Source of the DNA: Desulfovibrio sp. OH1186_COT-070 | Lineage (GTDB): Bacteria; Desulfobacterota; Desulfovibrionia; Desulfovibrionales; Desulfovibrionaceae | Length of the DNA stretch: 64,000 nucleotides | Direction: 5' to 3' | Assembly: GCF_003860215.1 (NCBI RefSeq) | Contig: NZ_RQYH01000005.1 | Location: 1-64,000, forward strand | Shown here: piece after piece, positions 22,611 through 32,865 of the stretch | Layout of the letters: each line of letters begins with the position of its first letter | Position numbering within the stretch: position 1 is the stretch's first letter | The notes under the pieces: model-generated | What the model was told of the DNA's origin: nothing | Seen by the model: only the letters and a program-made list of their open reading frames with translations | Databases searched by the model: none | Position numbers and translations under genes: made by a program

Positions 22611-23069
22611 TCATAGCAGGTGTTCATGGCAGGAACGCACCTTTTCTGTCGGTATGCTACGAAAATCCAGTTGCACAAAATTGCTCTGTATGAACAACAG
22701 GTCTTCCCTGTCCTGGGGAGAAAGGGCAATGTGCGGCGACAAGCGGATTTTTTCCGGAGAATAGTGAAGGTTTCCCATGTTCAGCACTTCCATGCCAATT
22801 CCTGCACAGCAGGCGCGCCGCGCATCCTGACAGTTGGCAAAGAGAACAAAACTCTCGTCCCCACAGGCGTTCAATGTAGCCGGAAGATCGCTGACAACAA
22901 TAAAATGGGTCACCACTCTCTGGGGAACAGCCAGTTCAACAATCCTCTGCCGCAGGCTGTCCCTGGCCAGAGCGTCATTGGCCACTATCAGATGTCTGGC
23001 CCCGGTATACGGCAGCCAGGCTTCGATAATCTGTCCGTGGATCAGACGGTTGTCCACGCGAAACCACAT
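22611..23069 (-). CDS. PTS mannose-family EIIB component
   Basis: This 152-residue cytoplasmic phosphocarrier receives phosphate from EIIA and passes it to the sugar on the EIIC/EIID channel. The active-site motif is RVDNRLIHGQI with His11. HLIVANDALARDSLRQRIVELAVP is typical of the family. It starts 3 nt after the EIIA stop, so the genes are coupled. EIIC follows with an overlapping start. The matching EIID is 35 kb away at 58578. Confidence 0.92.
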   Translation of the reverse strand: MWFRVDNRLIHGQIIEAWLPYTGARHLIVANDALARDSLRQRIVELAVPQRVVTHFIVVSDLPATLNACGDESFVLFANCQDARRACCAGIGMEVLNMGNLHYSPEKIRLSPHIALSPQDREDLLFIQSNFVQLDFRSIPTEKVRSCHEHLL

Positions 23070-23072
23070 ACG

Positions 23073-23519
23073 CTATCCGCCGCTTTTGTCACGAGTTTTG
23101 TTGTGCAGCATGCTGCTCGCAACCACAATCCCCTTGGCTCCGGCCTCTCCTGCCAACTGCGCCAGTTCGCCTATTTCCTTGTCGCGCGAGGTGAACACCT
23201 TGAGAAGCATGGGCAGATTGACCCCCGTAACCACTTCCACCTTGTGGGTCGCCAGCAGCGCCAAAGCCAAATTGGTAGGAGTTCCGCCAAACATGTCCGT
23301 AAGGATCAGAACCCCCCCCCCCTTGTCGAGGCGTTGCGCCGCATCGGTAAGCCGCCGCACGGTTTCCGAAACTTCATGGGCCACATCAACACTGACGGAA
23401 CTGCAATCACTCTGCGGCCCAAGAATGAATTCCGCAGTCCGCAGCATGGCAGAGCCATAGTCCGCATGGGAAACAACAATTACGCCAACGCGCGACATAT
23501 CCGCATTTCCGTCTGTCAT
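23073..23519 (-). CDS. PTS mannose-family EIIA component with a G11 tract
   Basis: This 148-residue phosphocarrier of the EIIA-Man fold has the active-site His18 in VVSHADYGSAML and the signature VLILTDMFGGTPTN. The codons for KGGGV are written as an uninterrupted run of eleven G on the coding strand (23312-23322). The gene is in frame as given, but a one-base slip would end it early. GAGGAG lies before the ATG. It follows rapZ by 135 nt; that gap holds no gene. Confidence 0.92.
   Translation of the reverse strand: MTDGNADMSRVGVIVVSHADYGSAMLRTAEFILGPQSDCSSVSVDVAHEVSETVRRLTDAAQRLDKGGGVLILTDMFGGTPTNLALALLATHKVEVVTGVNLPMLLKVFTSRDKEIGELAQLAGEAGAKGIVVASSMLHNKTRDKSGG
23312..23322 (-). repeat. G11 homopolymer inside the EIIA gene
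   Basis: Eleven consecutive C on the + strand encode the glycines of DKGGGVLI. Tracts of this length mutate readily by slipped-strand mispairing and often act as on/off switches. The family consensus needs only one or two glycines here. Confidence 0.7.
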
Positions 23520-23654
23520 AATGCTCCTCTGGGGCTGTCGCAGCAGGCATGGGCTACACAGTCGTCAACCCGCCGTTTTTGTTTCTTTTCGTCTCTCTGC
23601 CGAAATCCAGAAAGCTTTCTTTGGAAAATCCCTTGGCTGCCTTCTGTGCCGTCG

Positions 23655-24575
23655 TCACCCAAGCTCCAGATGGCGGTGCTCAAGAGCTGTGGGATAGTCG
23701 GCCTGCCGCAGGGCCTGCAAAAGCTCCTCGGCCACAGCCACAGACCTGTGCCTCCCTCCGGTGCATCCCAGAGCAATGGTGATCCGGTACCGCCCCTCAG
23801 CCTCCATGAGCGGCAAGAGAAAGAGCAGAAGATCAATGAGCCTGTTGCGAAACTCCCCGGCCCCGGCAGAAGAAAGCACATATTCGGCCACAGGCTTGTC
23901 TTTGCCGCTCAAAGGCCGCAGCGATTCGACAAAATAGGGATTTTTCAGAAACCGGAGGTCAAAAACCATATCGGCTTCCCGGGGGACACCGTATTTGAAG
24001 CCGAAAGAAATGACATGCACACGCATGGCGCGCAGATGACCTTTGCCGCCAGTCCATCGCTTTTGTATGGCGCGGCGCAGGTCATGGATGGAGAAGCGCG
24101 AGGTATCTATGACCAGATCTGCCATTTCGCGCAGCGGGCGCAGCCTGCTCCGCTCCGCCAACAGAGCGGCGTCCAGGCCCATACCTTCCCTTTCCAGCGG
24201 GTGCGGCCTGCGCGTTGTCGCATAACGCCGAAAAAGTTCCTGCTTCTCCGCTTCAAGAAAAAGCAGCATGGGGCGTATGCGCTGTGCGGCCAGACTGTTC
24301 AACGCGGCATTGATTTCATCCAGAAAACTGCTCTGGCGCAAGTCCATCCCCAAAGCAATGCCCTTGAAATGGCCCATGGACGGGCGCGACATGATGCCCA
24401 CCATGTCCGCAGCCAGGCTGGCGGGCAACCCGTCCACCACAAAATGCCCCATGTCTTCAAAAACTTTCAGCGCCGTGCTTTTTCCCGCTCCTGACAGACC
24501 GGTGACAATACATACCTGAAGCTCTCCTGCGTTTTCAGGGGGCTGCGGGCTTTGGGGAAGATCGCTTGTGGTCAT
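23655..24575 (-). CDS. rapZ: RapZ-family RNase adapter / P-loop protein
   Basis: This 306-residue protein has a Walker A motif [20 protein letters not shown] and the RapZ C-terminal domain ([43 protein letters not shown]). In E. coli RapZ controls glmS through small RNAs. In other bacteria its cellular job is less clear. It is typically encoded next to rpoN, hpf and PTS genes, as here. ATG 24575 follows GAGGAG; an in-frame upstream codon is less likely. Confidence 0.93.
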   Translation of the reverse strand: MTTSDLPQSPQPPENAGELQVCIVTGLSGAGKSTALKVFEDMGHFVVDGLPASLAADMVGIMSRPSMGHFKGIALGMDLRQSSFLDEINAALNSLAAQRIRPMLLFLEAEKQELFRRYATTRRPHPLEREGMGLDAALLAERSRLRPLREMADLVIDTSRFSIHDLRRAIQKRWTGGKGHLRAMRVHVISFGFKYGVPREADMVFDLRFLKNPYFVESLRPLSGKDKPVAEYVLSSAGAGEFRNRLIDLLLFLLPLMEAEGRYRITIALGCTGGRHRSVAVAEELLQALRQADYPTALEHRHLELG

Positions 24576-24658
24576 GTCACTCCTCGCAGAGTCCTGCATG
24601 GTGTTGCAAGAAGGCTCGAAAAACCGTCATGCCCCTTCAGGACGCAATGGGGACAGCA

Positions 24659-25198
24659 TCACAGAACGGGGTCGATCAATGCATATCCCCCCTTGCGTGT
24701 GCGGTACACAACATTGATGCGGTTGTTTTCTGCATTGAAGAAAACAAAAAACTCACCGCCGATGGAGTCCAGCTGCATGAGGGCCTCATCAAGAAACAAG
24801 GGCTTTGTGGCCAACCTGTCCGTTCCTTCCAGAGTGTAGGGAGCTTCCGCCTCCGCCTCAAGATGATAGGTATAAATATCCACATCGGCGTTGCGCGCCT
24901 GCTTGCGGTGTGACTTGAGACGGGAAACCTGCCGCTTGATCTGGGCTTCAACCTTGTCTGTCACAAGGTCAATGGCCGCATACATGTCCGACGTCTGCTC
25001 CGAGGCATTCAGGTGCAGCCCCTCTCCGCTGACAGTCACTTCACACCGATGCCGGAATTTGTCCACAGCAAGCACAACATCCACATCAAGCCCGGCTGAC
25101 TTCCCGAAAAAGCGCCCCAGCTTTTCCATACGCCGACGAGCATATTTTTTCAGGTGATCGGACGCTTCAAAATTTTTGAAAGAAAAAGAAATGTTCAT
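24659..25198 (-). CDS. hpf: Ribosome hibernation promoting factor, long form
   Basis: This 179-residue protein has an N-terminal S30AE/YfiA domain (about 1-100, MNISFSFKNFEASDHLKKYARRR) and a C-terminal dimerisation domain (KPLFLDEALMQLDSIGGEFFVFFNAENN). Long HPF binds 70S ribosomes and joins them into inactive 100S dimers in resting cells. AGGAGG lies 5 nt before the ATG. It sits 37 nt downstream of rpoN, its usual neighbour. Confidence 0.95.
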   Translation of the reverse strand: MNISFSFKNFEASDHLKKYARRRMEKLGRFFGKSAGLDVDVVLAVDKFRHRCEVTVSGEGLHLNASEQTSDMYAAIDLVTDKVEAQIKRQVSRLKSHRKQARNADVDIYTYHLEAEAEAPYTLEGTDRLATKPLFLDEALMQLDSIGGEFFVFFNAENNRINVVYRTRKGGYALIDPVL

Positions 25199-25235
25199 GG
25201 CTTCCTCCTGAAGTCACAGGCTCCTGCCGGGGAGC

Positions 25236-26657
25236 CTACAACAGCTCCCGGCGCTTGGATGAGGCGGGAATGTCAAGTGCGGTGCGGTATTTGGCCACAG
25301 TACGCCTGGCAATATTTACCTTCAAGTGATCCTTGAGCATTTCACCAATGCGTTCGTCGCTCAAGGGATTTTTGGGGTCTTCCTCGGCAATGAATTTTTT
25401 GAGCAGAGCCTTGACGCTCTCGGAGCCGACCTGGGTGCCGTCGTCAAGCTCCAGCGCACTGTTGAAGAAAAACTTCAAATCAAATACGCCGTAGGGTGTG
25501 GCCACATACTTGTTGCTGGTAATGCGGCTCACCGTGGATTCGTGCATACTGATGTCGTCGGCAATATCTTTCAATATCAGGGGTGCAAGCTGTGTGACGC
25601 CGTTTTCAAAAAAAGCCTGCTGGTGGCGGACAATACTTTCCATCACCTTGTAGAGCGTGCGCTGGCGCTGATACAAGCTTTTGAGAAACCATTGGGCGGC
25701 GCGATTTTTTTCCGCACAGTATTCTTTTTCCTTCTCCGAGCCTCCAAGCTCCATCTGGGCAAGCTCGGACAACTGCAACCTGGGCAAGCCGTCCTCGTTG
25801 AGAACGATGACAAACTCCTTGCCCACCTTGTAAACAAACACATCCGGGCTGACATAGGTGGGCTCTCCCCCTCCAAAACTGGCCCCCGGAAAAGGGTCAA
25901 GGCTCTGGATAATGTCCAGATACTCCTTGAGTTCCGCCAGATCCAGACGAAATTTGCGCAACAGGGGCTTGTACCGCTTTGCCTCAAGATCTTCCAGATG
26001 GGAGGTCACAAGCTCCAGCAAGATGGGATCCCGGTCATAGCGCAACTGTTTGATCTGAATAAGCAAACACTCACGCGCGTCCCGGGCGGCTACCCCCACC
26101 GGGTCAAAAAGCTGGATGCTTTCCAGAACGTTTTTTGTTTCGTCAACCGTGGCGTGGGCCATTTCGGCAAGTTCTTCAAGGCTGGCATGCAGATAGCCGG
26201 GGGAAGACAAATTGCCGATGATGATTTCCCCGATACCTTTCTGCTTTTCCGTAAGGCGCGAAAGGTGCAGTTGCCACAGCAGGTGCCCTTCCAGCGTGGG
26301 CTTGGCCGCATGGCGGGCCTCCAGCGGCAGGATGTCTTCCAGCGATTCCACTTCACGCGACTGCGCAAGGCGCGGCGTGCTGGCAAAGTCCCCCAGATAG
26401 TCTTCCCAGTCGGCGTTGGCGGAGGCCTCCTTGTCATACACATCTTCGGAGTTTCCTTCGTGGCGCTCCTCTGCCATGTCCGGGGCAGATTCCTCGCCGG
26501 AAGCCTCTTCCAGAAAAGGATTGTCCAGCAGTTCCTGCTGCACGGTATCAATCAGCTCCAGACGGGACAACTGAAGCAGCTTGATGGCCTGCTGCAGCTG
26601 CGGCGTCATCACCAGTTGCTGCGCGAGTTTCAGTTGTTGTCGTAGTTCCAGAGCCAT
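25236..26657 (-). CDS. rpoN: RNA polymerase sigma-54 factor RpoN
   Basis: Sigma-54 directs RNA polymerase to -24/-12 promoters and needs ATP-driven activators. The 473-residue protein has the Gln/Leu-rich region I (MALELRQQLKLAQQLVMTPQ), an acidic region II, the core-binding domain and, at the C-terminus, the RpoN box ARRTVAKYR. The ATG at 26657 is chosen because it gives the canonical N-terminus; the frame is open to a TTG at 26690. Its target promoters occur within this window upstream of the OsmC-cutC, fliK and flagellin genes. Confidence 0.95.
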   Translation of the reverse strand: MALELRQQLKLAQQLVMTPQLQQAIKLLQLSRLELIDTVQQELLDNPFLEEASGEESAPDMAEERHEGNSEDVYDKEASANADWEDYLGDFASTPRLAQSREVESLEDILPLEARHAAKPTLEGHLLWQLHLSRLTEKQKGIGEIIIGNLSSPGYLHASLEELAEMAHATVDETKNVLESIQLFDPVGVAARDARECLLIQIKQLRYDRDPILLELVTSHLEDLEAKRYKPLLRKFRLDLAELKEYLDIIQSLDPFPGASFGGGEPTYVSPDVFVYKVGKEFVIVLNEDGLPRLQLSELAQMELGGSEKEKEYCAEKNRAAQWFLKSLYQRQRTLYKVMESIVRHQQAFFENGVTQLAPLILKDIADDISMHESTVSRITSNKYVATPYGVFDLKFFFNSALELDDGTQVGSESVKALLKKFIAEEDPKNPLSDERIGEMLKDHLKVNIARRTVAKYRTALDIPASSKRRELL

Positions 26658-26772
26658 ATTTTTCTGTCGCCCAAAAAATCTGTACTTCAACCTGTTTCAG
26701 GCTACTTCAAGTATTGTGCCATAGCCATGATTTTTTGCAATAGCCCGCCGGGCAATCCGTTTTTGCCAAGAG

Positions 26773-28519
<1,747 letters not shown>

Positions 28520-28620
28520 TATTTTTCTTTTTCTGATACCTTGCCGCAAGCGCAGGCAGACGTCCTGTCGGCAGGGATGCCGTCAGGCACGCACGAACGC
28601 CCGCCCAGGAGGCTTTTTGC

Positions 28621-29430
28621 ATGGGCACAGTCAATGTACTGGTCATCACCGGCTATGGCACCAATTCCCACCTGGAAACCGCGCACACGGCCCGGCTTGC
28701 CGGGGCCGACAGGGTGGATATCGTGCATTTTTCAGATATTGTCGCCACAAAGACACGCCTTGCCGACTACCACCTGCTTGTTTTTCCCGGCGGCTTTCTG
28801 GACGGCGATGATCTTGGAGCTGCGCACGCGGCGGCCATGCGCTGGCGGCACCTCAAAGATGCCGCAGGCATTCCCCTGCGGCAAAGTCTGTGCGATTTTC
28901 TGGATGATGGCAAGCTGATACTTGGCATCTGCAACGGCTTTCAGCTTCTCGTCAAGCTGGGCATTCTGCCCGGCTTTGACGGCAAACTCTTTGAGCGCAG
29001 CCTTTCGCTGGGCCTCAATGATTCCGCCCGCTTTGAAGACAGGTGGGTGCATCTGTTGCCCAACAAAAACAGCCCCTGTGTTTTTACCAAAGGGCTTCCC
29101 CTGCTTGCCATGCCCGTGCGCCACGGCGAAGGCAAGCTTGTGGCCGCCGACACCGCATGCCTGCAACGCCTCGAAGCAGAAAATCTCATCGCCCTGCAAT
29201 ACGCCATGCCGGAAACCGGCCTTCCCACGCAGGACTATCCCCAAAATCCCAATGGTTCTCCCCTGGCCATCGCGGGCCTCACGGATCCTTCCGGGAAGGT
29301 GCTGGGGCTGATGCCTCACCCCGAAGCGTTCCACCATGTCACCAACCACCCCGCCTGGACGCGGGGCGAAGTATCACCTCCGGGAACCTTGCTGTTCGTG
29401 AATGCCGTGCGCTTTTTGCGGGGGAAGTGA
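28621..29430 (+). CDS. purQ: Phosphoribosylformylglycinamidine synthase subunit I (glutaminase)
   Basis: PurQ supplies ammonia from glutamine to PurL in the fourth step of purine synthesis. The 269-residue protein is a class I glutamine amidotransferase with the nucleophile Cys in LGICNGFQLL and the catalytic His-Glu in LMPHPEAFHH. VFPGGFLDGDDLG is the PurQ oxyanion region. GGAGG lies upstream of the ATG. No purL or purS is adjacent. Confidence 0.93.
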   Translation: MGTVNVLVITGYGTNSHLETAHTARLAGADRVDIVHFSDIVATKTRLADYHLLVFPGGFLDGDDLGAAHAAAMRWRHLKDAAGIPLRQSLCDFLDDGKLILGICNGFQLLVKLGILPGFDGKLFERSLSLGLNDSARFEDRWVHLLPNKNSPCVFTKGLPLLAMPVRHGEGKLVAADTACLQRLEAENLIALQYAMPETGLPTQDYPQNPNGSPLAIAGLTDPSGKVLGLMPHPEAFHHVTNHPAWTRGEVSPPGTLLFVNAVRFLRGK

Positions 29431-29500
29431 ATCTGTGGGTGCCAAAACGTTTTTTGCCCAAAAACACATGCGCCCGTTTTCGTTCAGGGCACAGATACTC

Positions 29501-29529
29501 TTGACACTCCCCATTTTTCAAACTATCAA
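29501..29529 (+). promoter_or_regulatory. Sigma-70 promoter upstream of the Nif3-like gene
   Basis: TTGACA (29501-29506) and TATCAA (29524-29529) are 17 nt apart. It lies in the 29431-29632 gap, which holds no gene, and drives the Nif3-zinc-ribbon pair and perhaps rnpB. Confidence 0.5.
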
Positions 29530-29632
29530 AACGTGTTTGGCCGCCATTTCGCATCCGGCCGTTGGCATGGCTGCCGGAACACGCCGGGCCTGACAAAAAT
29601 CTCATCCTGACAGACCTGATGCAGAAAAATTC

Positions 29633-30421
29633 ATGACATTAGCCCGGATCATCAACGCCATAGAAGGCATTGCCCCCTTGAAGGCCGCAGCGCCGTGGGA
29701 TTTGAGCGGCCTGCAGGTGGCGTCGGTGCGCACCAGCGTCCGTGCGCTGGCCGTATGCCTTGACCCGACTCCCGACAGTATTCGTGCCGCGCTCGACCAG
29801 GGCGCCCAGTGCATCCTGAGCCACCATCCGCTCTGCCTGAAGCCAACACTCCCCAACAGGCTTGATGCGTATCACGAGGCATTGCGTCTCCTTTTTCAGG
29901 CCGATGTGCCCCTCTACGCGGCCCATACGTCGCTGGATGTCAATCCGCAAGGCCCGGCTGGCTGGCCAGGCAGAGAATTGGGCCTGAACGAGGTTTCGGT
30001 TCTGGAGCCCGTGGGAGAAGGCAGTGCTTTTGCGCACCTCGGCTACGGGCTGGCAGGCAACCTCCCGCAGCCGCAAACCCTTGCGCAGATACTCTCCACC
30101 CTTGGCAGGCATGCGCCCTTCTCCGCGCTCACCGTCAGCGGCAAAACTCCCGAAGCTATCAGCCGCGTGGCCTATTGCGCGGGTTCGGGCTCGTCTCTGC
30201 TTGAAGCCGCGCAGCGGGCGGGAGCGCAGCTTTTCATCACGGGAGATGTCAAATACCATACGGCCCTGGCAACAGACATCTGCCTGTGCGATGTGGGGCA
30301 CCACAGTCTGGAAGAAGAGATGATGCGCCGCATGAGCCTGCTGCTGCAAGAAGAGCTTGCGGGCATTGATGTGTTTTTTGTTCCTTCCGTTTCACCGTTT
30401 CGCCCTGTTGTGCTACCGTGA
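29633..30421 (+). CDS. Nif3-like dinuclear metal-binding protein
   Basis: This 262-residue protein of the Nif3/YbgI family has its metal-ligand motifs visible: LSHHPLCLKP near the N-terminus, AHTSLDVNP, and GDVKYHTALA with DVGHHSLEEE near the C-terminus. Family members bind two metals. They are sometimes annotated as GTP cyclohydrolase-like, but the physiological reaction is not settled. It lies 23 nt upstream of the zinc-ribbon gene, a common pairing in many bacteria. Confidence 0.9.
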   Translation: MTLARIINAIEGIAPLKAAAPWDLSGLQVASVRTSVRALAVCLDPTPDSIRAALDQGAQCILSHHPLCLKPTLPNRLDAYHEALRLLFQADVPLYAAHTSLDVNPQGPAGWPGRELGLNEVSVLEPVGEGSAFAHLGYGLAGNLPQPQTLAQILSTLGRHAPFSALTVSGKTPEAISRVAYCAGSGSSLLEAAQRAGAQLFITGDVKYHTALATDICLCDVGHHSLEEEMMRRMSLLLQEELAGIDVFFVPSVSPFRPVVLP

Positions 30422-30444
30422 CTTCCTGAGGAGGGTTTCTCGTT

Positions 30445-31227
30445 ATGAGCAGTGCCGTATATTTTGACCAGATCAAGCAACTCGTCGAACTGCAAAAAAT
30501 TGACGACGATATCCATATCGCCAAACAGGAACTGGAACACGCGCCCAACGAACTCAAAGCGCTGGAACAGCGGTTTGCAGGGCTGGAAAGTCGGCGCAAC
30601 TATATTCTGGAAAAAATTTCCCACCTGCAAGACCAGCAGAAACGGCTTTCCCTGGAAATCGAAGATGATTCCGCACGCATGAAAAAAAGCAAAAACAAGC
30701 TGATGCAGGTAGAAAACGCGCGCGAATATCATGCGATGATGCGCGAGATGGACAGCATGGAAAATGTCAGCCGGTCGCGCGAAGAAGAAAAAATGACCAT
30801 CTTTGAAGAGTTGCAACGCCAAAATGACGAACTTGCAACCATTGACACCGAGTATACCGCCGTCAAGGCAGAAATTGAAGCAAAGCGCGACGGGCTTGAG
30901 GAAAAACTGCAAAAATCGCGGGATACCCTGGCCGGTCTGAACATAACGCGCACAGATGCCAGCAAAACCATTCCGCAGCCGGTATTCATGCGGTATGAGT
31001 TTATCCGCCACCGCCTGGAGCATCCGGTCATTGTGGCGGTGAAAGAAGGCATCTGCTCCGGATGCCATATTGCCATTCCGCCGCAATCCTTCATCGAGTT
31101 GCAGCGCGGTCAGCAAATTTTGAGCTGCCCCAACTGTCAGCGGCTCATCTTCTGGTGCGAGCACTTCAGCGACCCTGCGGACACAGCGCCGCAGCAAACC
31201 GCAACGGCCGATACGCAGGCCGAATGA
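30445..31227 (+). CDS. Coiled-coil protein with a C-terminal C4 zinc ribbon
   Basis: This 260-residue protein is a long alpha-helical coiled coil (about 1-190, rich in E, K, Q and L with heptad spacing). It is followed by a zinc ribbon with CSGCHIAIP and CPNCQRLIFW. It belongs to the DUF164/CT398-type family often found beside nif3-like genes. CT398 of Chlamydia binds sigma-54 and secretion components. Whether that applies here is unknown, though rpoN is encoded nearby. Confidence 0.88.
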   Translation: MSSAVYFDQIKQLVELQKIDDDIHIAKQELEHAPNELKALEQRFAGLESRRNYILEKISHLQDQQKRLSLEIEDDSARMKKSKNKLMQVENAREYHAMMREMDSMENVSRSREEEKMTIFEELQRQNDELATIDTEYTAVKAEIEAKRDGLEEKLQKSRDTLAGLNITRTDASKTIPQPVFMRYEFIRHRLEHPVIVAVKEGICSGCHIAIPPQSFIELQRGQQILSCPNCQRLIFWCEHFSDPADTAPQQTATADTQAE

Positions 31228-31233
31228 ACCATA

Positions 31234-31590
31234 ACGGGAGTCGGACAGGCCGTCGCCGCAGGCATGCGCCTGGGGAGGAAAGTCCGGGCTCCGCAGGGCG
31301 GAACGCTGGGTAACACCCAGGGGGGGCGACCCTCGGACAGCGCCACAGAAAGCAAACCGCCCCAGTGGGGGTAAGGGTGAAACGGTGGAGTAAGAGCCCA
31401 CCAGATGCCGCGGTGACGCGGCATGCTAGGCATACCCCGTTCGGAGCAAGACCAAATAGGGAAGGCGGCTGGCCCGGCCACAGCCTTCCGGGTAGGTTGC
31501 TTGAGGGTGCGGGCAACCGCACTCCTAGAGGAATGACGGTCACATATGGGAAACCATATGACAGAACCCGGCTTATCGTTCGACTCCCGT
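31234..31590 (+). ncRNA. rnpB: RNase P RNA, bacterial type A
   Basis: The ends ACGGGAGTCG and CGACTCCCGT pair as helix P1. The universally conserved GAGGAAAGTCCGGGCTCC lies at about 31273-31290, and CAGAACCCGGCTTAT near the 3' end. Length of about 357 nt is normal. RNase P RNA is the catalytic part of the enzyme that trims tRNA 5' ends. It starts 7 nt after the zinc-ribbon stop and ends 19 nt before ispDF, so it is embedded tightly in this gene string. Confidence 0.96.
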
Positions 31591-31609
31591 TCAGCAAAAA
31601 TGGTGCGCC

Positions 31610-32839
31610 ATGCCAGACTCTTCCGGTTTGTTCCGGGCGAATGAAAAGCCGTGGGCCGTGATTCTTGCCGCAGGTCAGGGCAGCCGCTTCGCTCCTGCGG
31701 CTTGCGGCACGGCCAAACAATTCCTTTTCTGGCGCGGCGCACCCCTGTACTGGCACAGTGCCAGGGCCATGAGCCGCAGTTGCTGTGTCGGGGGGCTGGT
31801 CTTTGTTTTTCCTGCCCTGCAAAGGCATGAGGAAGAAGATCGCTTGCGGGCCCTGTACACCGGGGACGATCTGGGGCTGCCCTGGGTTGCCGTTGACGGC
31901 GGCGCGTCCCGGCAGGATTCCGTGGCCTGCGGCCTTGCCGCCTTGCCGCCGCACACCCTGTGGGTGTTGGTCCACGATGCCGCTCGCCCCTTTCTTTCCC
32001 CCGCGCTGGTTCGGCGCGTCTGCGCAAAACTTGCGGAAGGGGCTGCGGGGGTCATTCCTGTTCTGCCCATTACGGATACGGTCAAGCGGGTTGAGCAGGG
32101 CCGGGTTGCAGCCACCCTCCCCCGGGACATTCTGGCAACGGCGCAGACCCCGCAAGGCTTTGCATGCGCACCACTACGCGAGGCCCACGCCCGGGCACGG
32201 GCGGAAAATCTTGCGGCCACCGACGATGCCTGCCTGCTTGAACACCTGGGGCAAACCGTGTGTACGGTACCCGGCGATGCACAAAACGCAAAAATCACCT
32301 ACCCGGAAGACATTTCCCTCCTGCTGGACGAACCCCGGCAACCGCAATTTTGCTCCGGCATGGGGTACGACGTGCACCGCTTCGGTTCGGGAAAACCCAT
32401 GAAGCTTGGCGGCATCACCATTCCGGGAGCGCCACAAGTCGTTGCCCACTCCGACGGAGATGTGCTTCTGCACGCTCTGACTGACGCGGTTTTGGGCTGC
32501 GCATGCCTGGGGGACATCGGGCAACATTTTCCCGACACTGATTCCCGCTTTTGCGGCATATCCTCCGCTGTTCTGCTGGATCACGCCCTGGAGATGGCAA
32601 GAGACGCCGGAATTTCCCTCTGCCACGCTGACCTGACCATCGTGACCCAGACGCCCAAAATCGCGCCCCACCGGGAAGAAATCAGAAAAAATATCGCAAG
32701 GCTGCTGGGCCTGCCGGTATCTGACGTCAACGTGAAAGCCACGACCGAAGAAGGCCTTGGCTATACGGGGCGCGCCGAAGGAATCAAGGCCTATGCCGTG
32801 GCCAGTGCCGTCAGGGCGGTACGGCCATACTCCTTCTGA
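31610..32839 (+). CDS. ispDF: Bifunctional IspDF (MEP cytidylyltransferase / MECDP synthase)
   Basis: This 409-residue fusion catalyses two steps of the non-mevalonate isoprenoid pathway. The N-terminal IspD domain has ILAAGQGSRF, HDAARPF and a TQTPQ-like AQTPQGF. The C-terminal IspF domain (from about residue 248) starts GMGYDVHRFG and has AHSDGDVLLHALTDAVLG, DIGQHFPDTD and ATTEEGLGYTGRAEGI. Fused ispDF is common in epsilon-, alpha- and some deltaproteobacteria, including Desulfovibrio. The ribosome site is weak; ATG 31610 gives the most natural N-terminus. Confidence 0.95.
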   Translation: MPDSSGLFRANEKPWAVILAAGQGSRFAPAACGTAKQFLFWRGAPLYWHSARAMSRSCCVGGLVFVFPALQRHEEEDRLRALYTGDDLGLPWVAVDGGASRQDSVACGLAALPPHTLWVLVHDAARPFLSPALVRRVCAKLAEGAAGVIPVLPITDTVKRVEQGRVAATLPRDILATAQTPQGFACAPLREAHARARAENLAATDDACLLEHLGQTVCTVPGDAQNAKITYPEDISLLLDEPRQPQFCSGMGYDVHRFGSGKPMKLGGITIPGAPQVVAHSDGDVLLHALTDAVLGCACLGDIGQHFPDTDSRFCGISSAVLLDHALEMARDAGISLCHADLTIVTQTPKIAPHREEIRKNIARLLGLPVSDVNVKATTEEGLGYTGRAEGIKAYAVASAVRAVRPYSF

Positions 32840-32865
32840 CCCGAGCAACCGAACACAAGGACACT

